Positions 1 through 7,153 of a stretch of 7,153 nt of DNA are shown in pieces (the stretch's first letter is position 1; every line of letters starts with the position of its first letter). Origin of the DNA: Pseudopedobacter saltans (GTDB lineage: Bacteria; Bacteroidota; Bacteroidia; Chitinophagales; Chitinophagaceae); NCBI GenBank assembly GCA_003241175.1, contig QFOI01000183.1, forward strand, positions 1-7,153, in the 5' to 3' direction. The position numbers and the translations under genes are program-made. Below the pieces are notes generated by a model. The model worked only from the letters and a program-made list of their open reading frames with translations. It was not told where the DNA came from and searched no databases.

Positions 1-1000
1 ATAGAAAATCAAAACGCCCTTTTTCAATATAGGTTTTATAGACTTTAGGATTGTAAGCTTCCGCAATGAAAATAATGTTTGGATACTTCTTTTTTACAGA
101 AGTAATTGCCCAATTCCAAAACTCAACAGGAATCATTTCTGCCATGTCACAACGGAAACCATCCACACCTTTTTCAGACCAATACATTAAAATTTCCAGC
201 ATTTTATTCCAAACAGAAGGTGTCGGAGAAAAATGCAAACTCTCTTTATCCTGAAAATCAATACCATAGTTTAACTTAACGGTTTCGTACCAATCATCAA
301 TACTAGGATTGGGGTTGAATACATTGTTTCCAGTTGCCTTAGCCGGTTTCTCGTAAAATTTTCCGTCTTTCAAAGGACTATGAAAATGAGGACCTCCTGC
401 ATCTACACCAGAAGGAACAACAAACGATGTCCCTGGCAGATAATAAAAATCATTTTTACTGGAAAAAGAAACACTAGTATCGTCATTAGCTCCAAAGTCA
501 ACTATACTATTGGCTTTGGCATTTGAATGATAGGTCCGAGCCACATGGTTTGGAATAAAATCAATAATCGCTTTAAGCCCATGACTATGTGTGCGGTCAA
601 TTAAATGTTGAAATTCATCCATTCTTTTGTTCACATCAACCGCCAAATCAGGATCGACATCATAATAGTCCCTAACAGCATAAGGAGAGCCGGCTCTTCC
701 TTTTACAACATCCGGATCATCTGGCGCAATGCTATACGTACTATAATCAGTCATCGAAGCATGCGCAATGACCCCTGTATACCAGATATGTGAAAGTCCC
801 AATACTTTCAAGGAATCCAAAGCTCGATCTGATATATCATTAAATTTTCCGACCCCGTTCTGCTCGATGGAGCCGTAGTACATATTGCTAGTGTTATTGT
901 TGCCGAACAAACGAACCATCATCTGATAGATAACAGGTCGTTGCTGAGCACTAGACTCAGCAACTATAAAAATCACAAATAACAATAACAGTTTCTTCAT
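1..1000 (-). CDS. Exported GH13 alpha-amylase-family glycoside hydrolase, N-terminal part (cut by window edge)
   Basis: This gene encodes an alpha-glucan-cleaving enzyme of family GH13. Only its first 333 residues lie in the window and the frame is open to base 1. Residues 1-19 form a signal peptide (MKK, then a Leu/Val/Ile core, then SSAQ) with likely cleavage after the A of SSA. There is no lipobox Cys, so a soluble periplasmic or secreted protein is expected. Conserved GH13 regions visible are region I DFIPNH (147-152), region II GFRCDMAEM (281-289, nucleophile D285) and region III FIAEAYN (311-317, acid/base E314). Region IV and the C-terminal domain lie beyond the edge. The ATG at 1000 is chosen because it opens the signal peptide, has AAGGA just upstream and lies 16 nt after the maltose phosphorylase stop, which implies the same transcript. 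The exact GH13 subfamily and the substrate cannot be fixed from this half. The motifs make GH13 membership nearly certain. Confidence 0.93.
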   Translation of the reverse strand, partial: MKKLLLLFVIFIVAESSAQQRPVIYQMMVRLFGNNNTSNMYYGSIEQNGVGKFNDISDRALDSLKVLGLSHIWYTGVIAHASMTDYSTYSIAPDDPDVVKGRAGSPYAVRDYYDVDPDLAVDVNKRMDEFQHLIDRTHSHGLKAIIDFIPNHVARTYHSNAKANSIVDFGANDDTSVSFSSKNDFYYLPGTSFVVPSGVDAGGPHFHSPLKDGKFYEKPAKATGNNVFNPNPSIDDWYETVKLNYGIDFQDKESLHFSPTPSVWNKMLEILMYWSEKGVDGFRCDMAEMIPVEFWNWAITSVKKKYPNIIFIAEAYNPKVYKTYIEKGRFDFL

Positions 1001-1016
1001 ATTCCTTATTGAAACA

Positions 1017-3341
1017 TTAATGTACCAAGGATTTCATTTCCCATTTGACAGTCTGTCCAACATTGATTTGTTTAGCTTCCTCCAATACGAAAATTTCATC
1101 TTGAGTTCCACTAAGTTGGGTGACTGCTACATTTTCTCGATTCACTTTTATCTTAAAAATGGCATCGCGAAATCCAATCTGAAACGAAAAACCAGCCCAT
1201 TCGTTAGGCAGTGAAGGCGTAAAATGCAAATGTCCATCTTTTACCCGCATTCCACCAAAACCTTCCACAATACTCATCCAAGTACCCGCCATAGAAGTAA
1301 TGTGCAGACCATCCTCCGTATCATTGTTATAGTCGTCAAGATCAAGTCGAGAAGTCCTTAGGTAAAAACTATACGCTCGTTCAATATCTCCTAGTTTGGC
1401 TGCCAAAATACTATGCACACAAGGAGACAAGGAACTTTCGTGCACCGTTCTAGGTTCGTAAAAATCATAATTTTTCCGTAATTCTTCCTCTGAAAATTGA
1501 TCTTCTAAAAAGTAAAAACCTTGTAACACATCTGCTTGCTTGATATAGCAGCTGCGCAAAATACGATCCCAACTCCATTTCTGATTCAAAGGACGATCTG
1601 TGGATGGCAAGTCACTTACAAGTATTTGTTCTTTATCTAAATAACCATCTTGTTGCAGAAATATACCCAATTCTTTACTCTTGGGAAGGTACATATTTTC
1701 AATAATATGATGCCAGTTTTCAGTTTCTGAGTCATATTGAAAATTAGTTTTTACTAAAATATTTTTATAGCTTTCTTGACTTAAATCTTTCGCCTCCAAC
1801 AAAGCTTCTAATGTGTACTCCAAACACCACATCGCCATACGACTCGTGTACCAGTTATTATTGACATTGTTTTCGTATTCGTTTGGACCAGTTACGCCTA
1901 ACATAACATATTGCTGACGAGCGTCACTCCAGTTAACTCTTTGTGCCCAAAATCTTGCAATACCAATCAATACTTCCAAACCGTATTCCACTAAATATTG
2001 AGCATCACCTGTGTACTGAATATAACGAAAAATAGCAAAGGCAATAGCTGCGTTCCGATGGATTTCTTCGAAGGTAATTTCCCATTCGTTATGGCATTCT
2101 TCTCCATTCATCGTTACCATCGGATAAAGGGCTGCCCCATCTTTAAATCCTAACTTCTCAGCATTTTCAATAGCTTTTTGTAGATGATGGTATCTATACA
2201 CTAGCAGATTCCTAGCAACAGACTGGTCCGCTGTAGACAGATAAAAAGGCAAGCAATATGCCTCTGTATCCCAATAAGTGGAACCTCCGTATTTTTCACC
2301 TGTGAAACCTTTGGGGCCTATATTGAGTCTAGCATCTTCTCCAGTATAGGTTTGATTCAGTTGGAAAATATTAAACCTAATGGCTTGTTGTGCTGCCACA
2401 TCTCCCTCAATAACAATATCGCTGTTTTCCCATTTCCTCTCCCAAGCTGTACTATGCGCTTCTTTCAATTGTTCAAAGGATATTTTCGTGTAATTCACCA
2501 AAGCTTCATGAGTAACGGCTTGTAGCTTTTCCTTTTCTACATTCTCAGACGATAGATTAACTGCAATTTTTTCAAATGTGATGGATTGCCCCTCCTCCAC
2601 AATTATGTCAACTTGACTTCCGACCCATTTTTCCTTTTTAAGTTTAGTCGTATGAAAAGGAATTGGACTATCATTTTTAAGTAAACGGATGGCCGTTCCA
2701 GTACAGACATCAAATGCCGTTTTTTTTGTTCTCAATGTCAACAAATCGAGATTTCCATCTTGAAAAAAAGAAACCTCGTCCCAAGATTTTTCATCATAAT
2801 TGGAATCTTTATTTTTCACGTCTCCATCTGTATAGGATAACAAAGAAATCTTTCCCGAAAAATTGATAGCCTTAATGTTGTAACTATAAGTAACCAAATC
2901 GTCATTAGCAATACTATTGAATCTTGTAGTCGTAACTTTAATACTTTTACCATCAGGAAAAGTAGCTACAAAGTTTCTGGAAAGAAGACCCTTTTGCATA
3001 TCCAGTTCTCTTCTAAATTCATCCACTTTGACTACAGCCAAATCGAGTTCCTGACCTTCTATTTTCACCTGCAAACCCATCCAATTTGCAGCATTCAAAA
3101 CTTTGGCAAAATATTCCGGATAGCCATTTTTCCACCAACCAACACGTGTCTTATCTGGATAATAGACTCCTGCAATGTAAGTCCCTTGTAGGGTTTTACC
3201 GGAATAGGTTTCCTCAAAATTTCCTCTTTGACCCATTCTACCGTTACCCAAACTAAATAGACTTTCGGATATTTCATTCCATTCTGGATGAAAACCTTCC
3301 TCAATAATTTTCCATTCGTCCTTTATAATATAATCTTTCAT
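1017..3341 (-). CDS. Maltose phosphorylase, glycoside hydrolase family 65
   Basis: This 774-residue protein is the usual length for GH65 phosphorylases. The family reaction is maltose + phosphate to glucose + beta-glucose 1-phosphate. It has no signal peptide, so it is cytoplasmic. The N-terminal beta-sandwich (about 1-290) opens with the typical EWKIIEEGF and SLFSLGNGRMGQRGNFEE segments. A linker and (alpha/alpha)6 barrel follow (about 310-690), then a short C-terminal beta domain (about 695-774). The general acid is predicted to be E488 in GPNEYENNV. The loop HNEWEITFE (417-425) corresponds to the specificity loop that, as I recall from work on Lactobacillus maltose phosphorylase, separates maltose from trehalose and kojibiose enzymes. 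KQAD (601-604) and HESS (634-637) match the phosphate-binding segments. The ATG at 3341 lies 7 nt after the beta-phosphoglucomutase stop in an A-rich leader with no clear Shine-Dalgarno. The pairing with beta-phosphoglucomutase supports the beta-glucose 1-phosphate product. Trehalose phosphorylase is the less likely alternative. Confidence 0.95.
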   Translation of the reverse strand: MKDYIIKDEWKIIEEGFHPEWNEISESLFSLGNGRMGQRGNFEETYSGKTLQGTYIAGVYYPDKTRVGWWKNGYPEYFAKVLNAANWMGLQVKIEGQELDLAVVKVDEFRRELDMQKGLLSRNFVATFPDGKSIKVTTTRFNSIANDDLVTYSYNIKAINFSGKISLLSYTDGDVKNKDSNYDEKSWDEVSFFQDGNLDLLTLRTKKTAFDVCTGTAIRLLKNDSPIPFHTTKLKKEKWVGSQVDIIVEEGQSITFEKIAVNLSSENVEKEKLQAVTHEALVNYTKISFEQLKEAHSTAWERKWENSDIVIEGDVAAQQAIRFNIFQLNQTYTGEDARLNIGPKGFTGEKYGGSTYWDTEAYCLPFYLSTADQSVARNLLVYRYHHLQKAIENAEKLGFKDGAALYPMVTMNGEECHNEWEITFEEIHRNAAIAFAIFRYIQYTGDAQYLVEYGLEVLIGIARFWAQRVNWSDARQQYVMLGVTGPNEYENNVNNNWYTSRMAMWCLEYTLEALLEAKDLSQESYKNILVKTNFQYDSETENWHHIIENMYLPKSKELGIFLQQDGYLDKEQILVSDLPSTDRPLNQKWSWDRILRSCYIKQADVLQGFYFLEDQFSEEELRKNYDFYEPRTVHESSLSPCVHSILAAKLGDIERAYSFYLRTSRLDLDDYNNDTEDGLHITSMAGTWMSIVEGFGGMRVKDGHLHFTPSLPNEWAGFSFQIGFRDAIFKIKVNRENVAVTQLSGTQDEIFVLEEAKQINVGQTVKWEMKSLVH

Positions 3342-3348
3342 TTTTTAT

Positions 3349-3999
3349 TTACTTGTCAAGTGATAAAACGTCGTTTAGTTTAATTTCATTCAATCCGGTA
3401 AAGACCTTATCGGCAATTCCCAATACAGAGGGATCTCCAATACCAATACTGTACATCTTTCCTGCTTTAGCAGCCTCAATACCCGCTAAAGCATCCTCAA
3501 AAACGACGCATTCCATAGACTCTAACCCCAATGCTTCTGCACCTTTTAAGAACACTTCAGGATCAGGCTTGCTATTCTTCACTTGATTACCGTCGATAAC
3601 AGCATCAAACAAAGAAACTATATTCAATTTGTCCAATATAGTTCCCGCGTTTTTACTAGCAGATCCTAAGGCTATTTTCAAACCGGCATTACGTAAATCC
3701 TGCAAAAAAGACCTAGCGCCTGGCAATTCATCTCCCGGGCGAATAGTATTGATCATCTCGACATACCATTCGTTTTTTTGGGTTGCAAGTTTTTCTATTT
3801 CCTCTTCACTTTTTTCTATCTTGCCCCAAGCCAGTATTTTCTTTAAAGAATCAATACGACTCACGCCCTTCAATTCTTCGTTTTGAGTTTCATTGAAATC
3901 AATACCTAAAGACTTGGCAAGTCTTTGCCAAGCCAAAAAGTGAAACTTTGCCGTATCGACAATCACTCCGTCTAAATCAAATAAACAACCTTTAATCAC
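3349..3999 (-). CDS. pgmB: Beta-phosphoglucomutase (HAD superfamily)
   Basis: The enzyme converts beta-D-glucose 1-phosphate to glucose 6-phosphate in the cytoplasm, using the product of the adjacent maltose phosphorylase. At 216 residues it has the normal family length. HAD motif I is FDLDGVIVD with nucleophile D8 and acid/base D10. The mutase-specific AKFHFLAW follows at 17-24, in the cap region that distinguishes beta-phosphoglucomutase from plain phosphatases. R48 in GVSRIDSL matches the cap arginine of the Lactococcus enzyme. Motif II is GSAS (112-115), motif III is K144 in SKPDPEVF, and motif IV is the E168-D169 pair in VVFEDALAGIEAAKAG. The start codon is GTG at 3999-3997. An in-frame stop lies 12 nt upstream and the next Met is residue 81, past motif I, so no ATG start is possible. 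It lies 58 nt downstream of the SusA-like gene and 7 nt upstream of GH65. Confidence 0.95.
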   Translation of the reverse strand: MIKGCLFDLDGVIVDTAKFHFLAWQRLAKSLGIDFNETQNEELKGVSRIDSLKKILAWGKIEKSEEEIEKLATQKNEWYVEMINTIRPGDELPGARSFLQDLRNAGLKIALGSASKNAGTILDKLNIVSLFDAVIDGNQVKNSKPDPEVFLKGAEALGLESMECVVFEDALAGIEAAKAGKMYSIGIGDPSVLGIADKVFTGLNEIKLNDVLSLDK

Positions 4000-4010
4000 T
4001 CTAAAAATTT

Positions 4011-4038
4011 ATATAATTAAATAAACATTTAACCATAT
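4011..4038. repeat. Imperfect 28-bp inverted repeat in the intergenic gap before pgmB
   Basis: The 58-nt gap between the SusA-like gene and pgmB contains a dyad centred between 4024 and 4025. The core arms TTAAAT and ATTTAA (4017-4022 and 4027-4032) match perfectly around a 4-nt centre. After two mismatched positions, outer ATAT arms (4011-4014 and 4035-4038) extend it. Ten of fourteen position pairs match. It could be a regulator site or a weak RNA hairpin marking a processing point. The stem is entirely A/T and no U-run follows that would make a convincing terminator. In DNA this AT-rich, chance remains a real explanation. Confidence 0.35.
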
Positions 4039-4057
4039 GCCAAGCAAATATTTTCCG

Positions 4058-5917
4058 TTATTTCAATTCCAATACCAAGGTGGTATAAGATGGTATTTTT
4101 ATGTTTCGAATATTTTTAACTTCAGTGTTGTCCAATATATTCACTGCACTTGTATAGTTGGATAACCTTTGTTCAAATCTTTTAGTATCCAATGAAAACG
4201 CTTTGTCGTTCGTATTCATAACAATCATAATTGTTTTACTATCATTGTATCTAAAATAGACATACACACCATCCTGTGGAACATACTGCATCAATTTTCC
4301 ATCTTGCAATACTCTATTTTTTTTCCTATAGTTGGCAAGAGTTGCTATATAGTTGTATAATTCATTCTCGGATTGAGATCTTCCTTTTTCCGAAAATTTG
4401 TTGTCTTTATCACCAGCCCATCCTCCAGGAAAATCTTCTCTTACATAACCATCAGGATTAGAAAAACCTTTCATTAAAATCTCTGTTCCGTAATATAATT
4501 GAGGAATACCCCTAGTTGTCAACATCCACGCTAATGCAGATTTTAGCTTATCTTGATTCTGCCCGACTACTGAATAAAAACGACTCAAATCATGATTATC
4601 CAAAAAGACAACGTTGCGAGTAGGATCTTTATAAATAAAGTCTTTGGAAAGATTATTGTAAATCTTCATCACACCATCATCCCAACTAAACGGTTTGGTC
4701 ATAGCATCCGTTATGGCCCACAAACTTTGAAAATCCGTTACTCCTTGCAAGTGCGTGTCAATACCTCGATGCAACATATCCCCTTCCGCAAATGCAGCCT
4801 GATTCACAGCACCTCTAACAAAAGTCTCACCAAACATAGTAAAACCAGGATATTCCTTAAGAATCGCTTTGGCCCAGTTCGCCATAAATACCGGATCATT
4901 GTAAGGATAAGTATCTATTCGAAAACCATCTACCCCCGCATACTCAATCCACCACAGATTGCTCTGCAAAATGTATTTCTGTAAATAAGGATTGGACTCG
5001 TTCATATCCGGCATATGTTTGTCAAACCATCCGTTGACCATTTGTTTACGATCACTCTCAGCTCCATATGGATCAAAATCCACTTGATCACGGAAATTGG
5101 AATTAGTGTAACTAGGCCATTGATGCACCCAGTCCTTCATAGGCATATCCACCACCGTCCAATGTTGACTTCCGAAGTGATTTGGCACCACATCCATGAC
5201 CATTTTCATACCTCTTCCATGTAGAGAATCCGTTAAAATTTTGAACAATTCATTGGATCCATAACGAGGATCAATATGATAGTTTTCGGTATTGGCATAT
5301 CCATGATAGGAAGTCTCTGATTGGTCGTTTTCCAATACCGGAGTCATCCATAATGAAGTGATACCAAGTTCTTGTAAGTAATCTAGATGCTTTATAACAC
5401 CTTGCATATCTCCGCCATGCCTAGAGGTCAATGTATCACGACTAAGACTCTGATCCAATAAACCTGCCACTTTATCATTGGAGGCATCTCCATTAGAAAA
5501 TCTATCTGGCATTAAAAGGTAAATAAAATCTTTACTTGTCACACCCTGCGCCTTGACACTTTTATTTCTTTCCTTTAATTCATAACTATAAGAAATGGAT
5601 GATTTTCCTTTTTGAGAAAAAATGATTGGAAACTTTCCAGCTTTAGCTGATGGGGTGATATACAAATCCACAAACAGATAATTAGGATTTTCTACTTTAT
5701 GTACTTGTAATATTTTTATATTTTTATATTCTATAGAAGGACTATATAAAGAAATATTTTTGCCGTGAATGATCAATTGCACCGTATCATACTTCATATC
5801 AACCCACCAATTAAGAGGTTCGATACGATCAATTTTAGTATCCTGAGCATGCAAACTAGTTATATTGAAAAAACTAGACCACAATACAAAATACATTAGG
5901 CTCCGTGTAAGTTTCAT
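4058..5917 (-). CDS. Exported neopullulanase/cyclomaltodextrinase-type GH13 enzyme (SusA-like)
   Basis: This gene encodes an alpha-glucan hydrolase expected to degrade maltodextrins, cyclodextrins or pullulan in the periplasm, like Bacteroides SusA, whose length of roughly 620 residues it matches (619 here). Residues 1-24 form a signal peptide ending in LHA before QD, without a lipobox Cys. A beta-sandwich N-domain of the cyclomaltodextrinase type covers about 27-118 and begins with the characteristic IEPLNWWVDMK. The catalytic barrel follows: FIYLLMPDRFSNGD (131-144), region I DVVPNH (242-247), region V-like MPDMN (302-306), region II GFRIDT with nucleophile D335, region III FGET with acid/base E364, and region IV FLDNHD with D443. 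A small C-terminal beta domain ends the protein. The frame can be opened at a TTG two codons earlier (5923). I prefer the ATG at 5917, which starts the basic signal-peptide end MKLTR and has GGA just upstream. It begins 12 nt after the upstream amylase stop, suggesting coupled translation. Confidence 0.94.
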   Translation of the reverse strand: MKLTRSLMYFVLWSSFFNITSLHAQDTKIDRIEPLNWWVDMKYDTVQLIIHGKNISLYSPSIEYKNIKILQVHKVENPNYLFVDLYITPSAKAGKFPIIFSQKGKSSISYSYELKERNKSVKAQGVTSKDFIYLLMPDRFSNGDASNDKVAGLLDQSLSRDTLTSRHGGDMQGVIKHLDYLQELGITSLWMTPVLENDQSETSYHGYANTENYHIDPRYGSNELFKILTDSLHGRGMKMVMDVVPNHFGSQHWTVVDMPMKDWVHQWPSYTNSNFRDQVDFDPYGAESDRKQMVNGWFDKHMPDMNESNPYLQKYILQSNLWWIEYAGVDGFRIDTYPYNDPVFMANWAKAILKEYPGFTMFGETFVRGAVNQAAFAEGDMLHRGIDTHLQGVTDFQSLWAITDAMTKPFSWDDGVMKIYNNLSKDFIYKDPTRNVVFLDNHDLSRFYSVVGQNQDKLKSALAWMLTTRGIPQLYYGTEILMKGFSNPDGYVREDFPGGWAGDKDNKFSEKGRSQSENELYNYIATLANYRKKNRVLQDGKLMQYVPQDGVYVYFRYNDSKTIMIVMNTNDKAFSLDTKRFEQRLSNYTSAVNILDNTEVKNIRNIKIPSYTTLVLELK

Positions 5918-5929
5918 TTCCAAAATTTA

Positions 5930-7153
5930 CTATTTGAGTTTAGAAGTAGAATATATATGAAATTCCCCTGGTTGCAATGTCATACTAGTTGAGTTATTGG
6001 ATATTGATACTGTATTGTCACTTAGATTATCATACCAAGTTCCATTAGTAGGGAGGGGAATACTAGCACTTGCAGTGGCTACATCGAAGTTTCCAACTAC
6101 CAACACATTTGTTCCATCTGTTCCTTTTAATAAGGTATATTTAATAAGACCGCCTAAATCATAATTATAATTGGTCGTATTATAGACATCATTATTGATT
6201 TTCATTTTGATCAATTTCGCATATAGGTTGTACAATTTCAAACGATTAGCATCGCTCATGTATTCCCAATGAGGATCTTTAGCACCTGTGCGACCATTGT
6301 AGTCAATACTAATATCATAGCCACGCTCTCCAAACTGCCAGATCATTTTTGGACCAGGAGATGCCATTAAGAATGCAGCAGCCATACCATCTCTGGATAA
6401 ACCAGTTGCGAGATCCTTTACACTATAGGAACCTGAGGCATTTCCATATTGTCCATTTTTAAATTGTAATCTTTCTTCATCGTGACTCTCAAAATAGGCA
6501 ACCATGTTATAAGGTTGCGTATATCCATAACCCTTATAAAACAAACCAGAAAGATCCCAATCTGTATTCCATCCCATAGTAGCTTGGTTCGCATTATAGT
6601 TGAGATTTGTCCAGACGACCATACCTGCGTCTGTTAAAACCTTTTGTTCGTCATTGTTTGCAAAATGTTCCAAAATTAAATAGGCACCGTTATCTAGCGA
6701 ATCCAAATAGGTTTTATAGCGCTTCAATATAGCAATACGAGTCGCGTCATAAGCCGACCATTCTGCATCTGTCAAGCTATATTTCGGTGTAAATGCTTTT
6801 GATTGGTCGAATCGAAATCCGTCAATATGATATTCTTTCATCCAATATTTCATGACGTCTTTTGTGTATTGTTGTACAACAGCAGATGTATGATCGAGTT
6901 GATAACCAACCGCATAAGGATGACGATTATCTGTGTAGAACCAAGGATTATCAGAAGATGGAGCACCAGATGATTGCGCATACATTCTCACCATTGGGGA
7001 AGATCCAAACTGATCTTCCAATACTATATCTTGGATAACCGCAATACCTTTTTGATGACAAGCATCTACAAATGCTTTATAGTCATTTTTAGTTCCGTAA
7101 TATTTGTCTAACGCAAACATGAAATTGGTATTGTAACCCCACGAATCATTTCC
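5930..7153 (-). CDS. GH13 alpha-amylase-family protein, C-terminal part, with altered region I
   Basis: These are the last 407 residues of a GH13 protein. The frame is open to the window edge, and an internal Met at 7120 is not the start because the 11 residues before it (GNDSWGYNTNF) continue the family sequence. Numbering from the edge, region II is GFRFDQSKAF with nucleophile D116, region III is LILEHF with acid/base E162, and region IV is FESHDEERL with D225. Region I, usually D-x-x-x-N-H, reads DIVLED (42-47), so the Asn (often a calcium ligand) and the His (contacting sugar at the cleavage site) are replaced by Glu and Asp. A C-terminal beta domain (about 315-401) ends in GEFHIYSTSKLK. 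No type IX secretion C-terminal domain follows. Anything N-terminal, such as a signal peptide, lipobox or carbohydrate-binding module, is outside the window. GH13 membership is firm. Activity and substrate are open because of region I. Confidence 0.92.
   Translation of the reverse strand, partial: GNDSWGYNTNFMFALDKYYGTKNDYKAFVDACHQKGIAVIQDIVLEDQFGSSPMVRMYAQSSGAPSSDNPWFYTDNRHPYAVGYQLDHTSAVVQQYTKDVMKYWMKEYHIDGFRFDQSKAFTPKYSLTDAEWSAYDATRIAILKRYKTYLDSLDNGAYLILEHFANNDEQKVLTDAGMVVWTNLNYNANQATMGWNTDWDLSGLFYKGYGYTQPYNMVAYFESHDEERLQFKNGQYGNASGSYSVKDLATGLSRDGMAAAFLMASPGPKMIWQFGERGYDISIDYNGRTGAKDPHWEYMSDANRLKLYNLYAKLIKMKINNDVYNTTNYNYDLGGLIKYTLLKGTDGTNVLVVGNFDVATASASIPLPTNGTWYDNLSDNTVSISNNSTSMTLQPGEFHIYSTSKLK

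Noticed and set aside
299..315. Possible frameshift or decay in the left-hand amylase because of its long segment between regions I and II
   Set aside because: The frame is continuous from 1000 to 1 with all expected motifs in order. The extra length is a plausible domain B insertion, not a break.
1006..1017. ATG overlapping the GH65 stop codon (TAATG) as a possible start of the last gene
   Set aside because: It reads ATG TTT CAA TAA and stops after three codons, out of frame with the amylase. The ATG at 1000 with its signal peptide is the real start.
3095..3304. 69-codon minus-strand frame inside the GH65 gene
   Set aside because: It overlaps the GH65 N-terminal domain in another frame, where the GH65 frame is conserved in sequence and length. 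There is no independent evidence for it.
4004..4011. TAAATTTT resembling the Bacteroidota TAnnTTTG -7 element before pgmB
   Set aside because: The last base does not match, it lies only 4 nt from the GTG start, and no TTTG lies at the usual spacing upstream. In such AT-rich sequence this is expected by chance.
4592..4984. 130-codon open frame on the plus strand
   Set aside because: It lies wholly antisense to the catalytic domain of the SusA-like gene, has no recognisable motif, and the opposite frame carries all the GH13 catalytic regions. It is a shadow frame. The other plus-strand frames of 61-85 codons are rejected for the same reason.
7118..7120. ATG at 7120 as the start of the first amylase
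   Set aside because: The frame stays open to the window edge and the preceding residues GNDSWGYNTNF fit the conserved GH13 context. A start here would also remove the first barrel strands and any signal peptide.

Overview
The window reads as one minus-strand gene cluster from an AT-rich member of the Bacteroidota, probably a flavobacterial or sphingobacterial relative. It is dedicated to using maltodextrin, starch or glycogen. The assignment rests on four things: a SusA-like neopullulanase followed by a GH65 maltose phosphorylase and a beta-phosphoglucomutase, very short gene spacing, weak or A-rich ribosome binding sites, and low GC. No rRNA or other taxonomic marker is present, so the genus cannot be named.

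In transcription order (right to left) the genes are: (1) 7153-5930, the C-terminal 407 residues of a GH13 alpha-amylase-family protein whose start lies outside the window; (2) 5917-4058, a complete exported GH13 neopullulanase/cyclomaltodextrinase (SusA-like); (3) 3999-3349, beta-phosphoglucomutase with a GTG start; (4) 3341-1017, GH65 maltose phosphorylase; (5) 1000-1, the N-terminal 333 residues of a second type of exported GH13 amylase whose end lies outside the window. Gaps are 12, 58, 7 and 16 nt. No gene over 60 codons on the plus strand looks real, and no RNA gene, mobile element, CRISPR array or strong terminator was seen. The only non-coding stretch of any size, between genes 2 and 3, carries a 28-bp imperfect dyad.

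How the genes work together (inference from family knowledge): the exported GH13 enzymes shorten alpha-glucans to maltose and maltodextrins in the periplasm or outside the cell. A transporter not in this window would import maltose. The cytoplasmic GH65 enzyme would split it with phosphate into glucose and beta-glucose 1-phosphate, and beta-phosphoglucomutase would convert the latter to glucose 6-phosphate without spending ATP.

The system is recognisable rather than new. The most unusual detail is in gene 1. Its GH13 conserved region I, normally D-x-x-x-N-H, reads D-I-V-L-E-D here, while the three catalytic acids of the other regions are intact.
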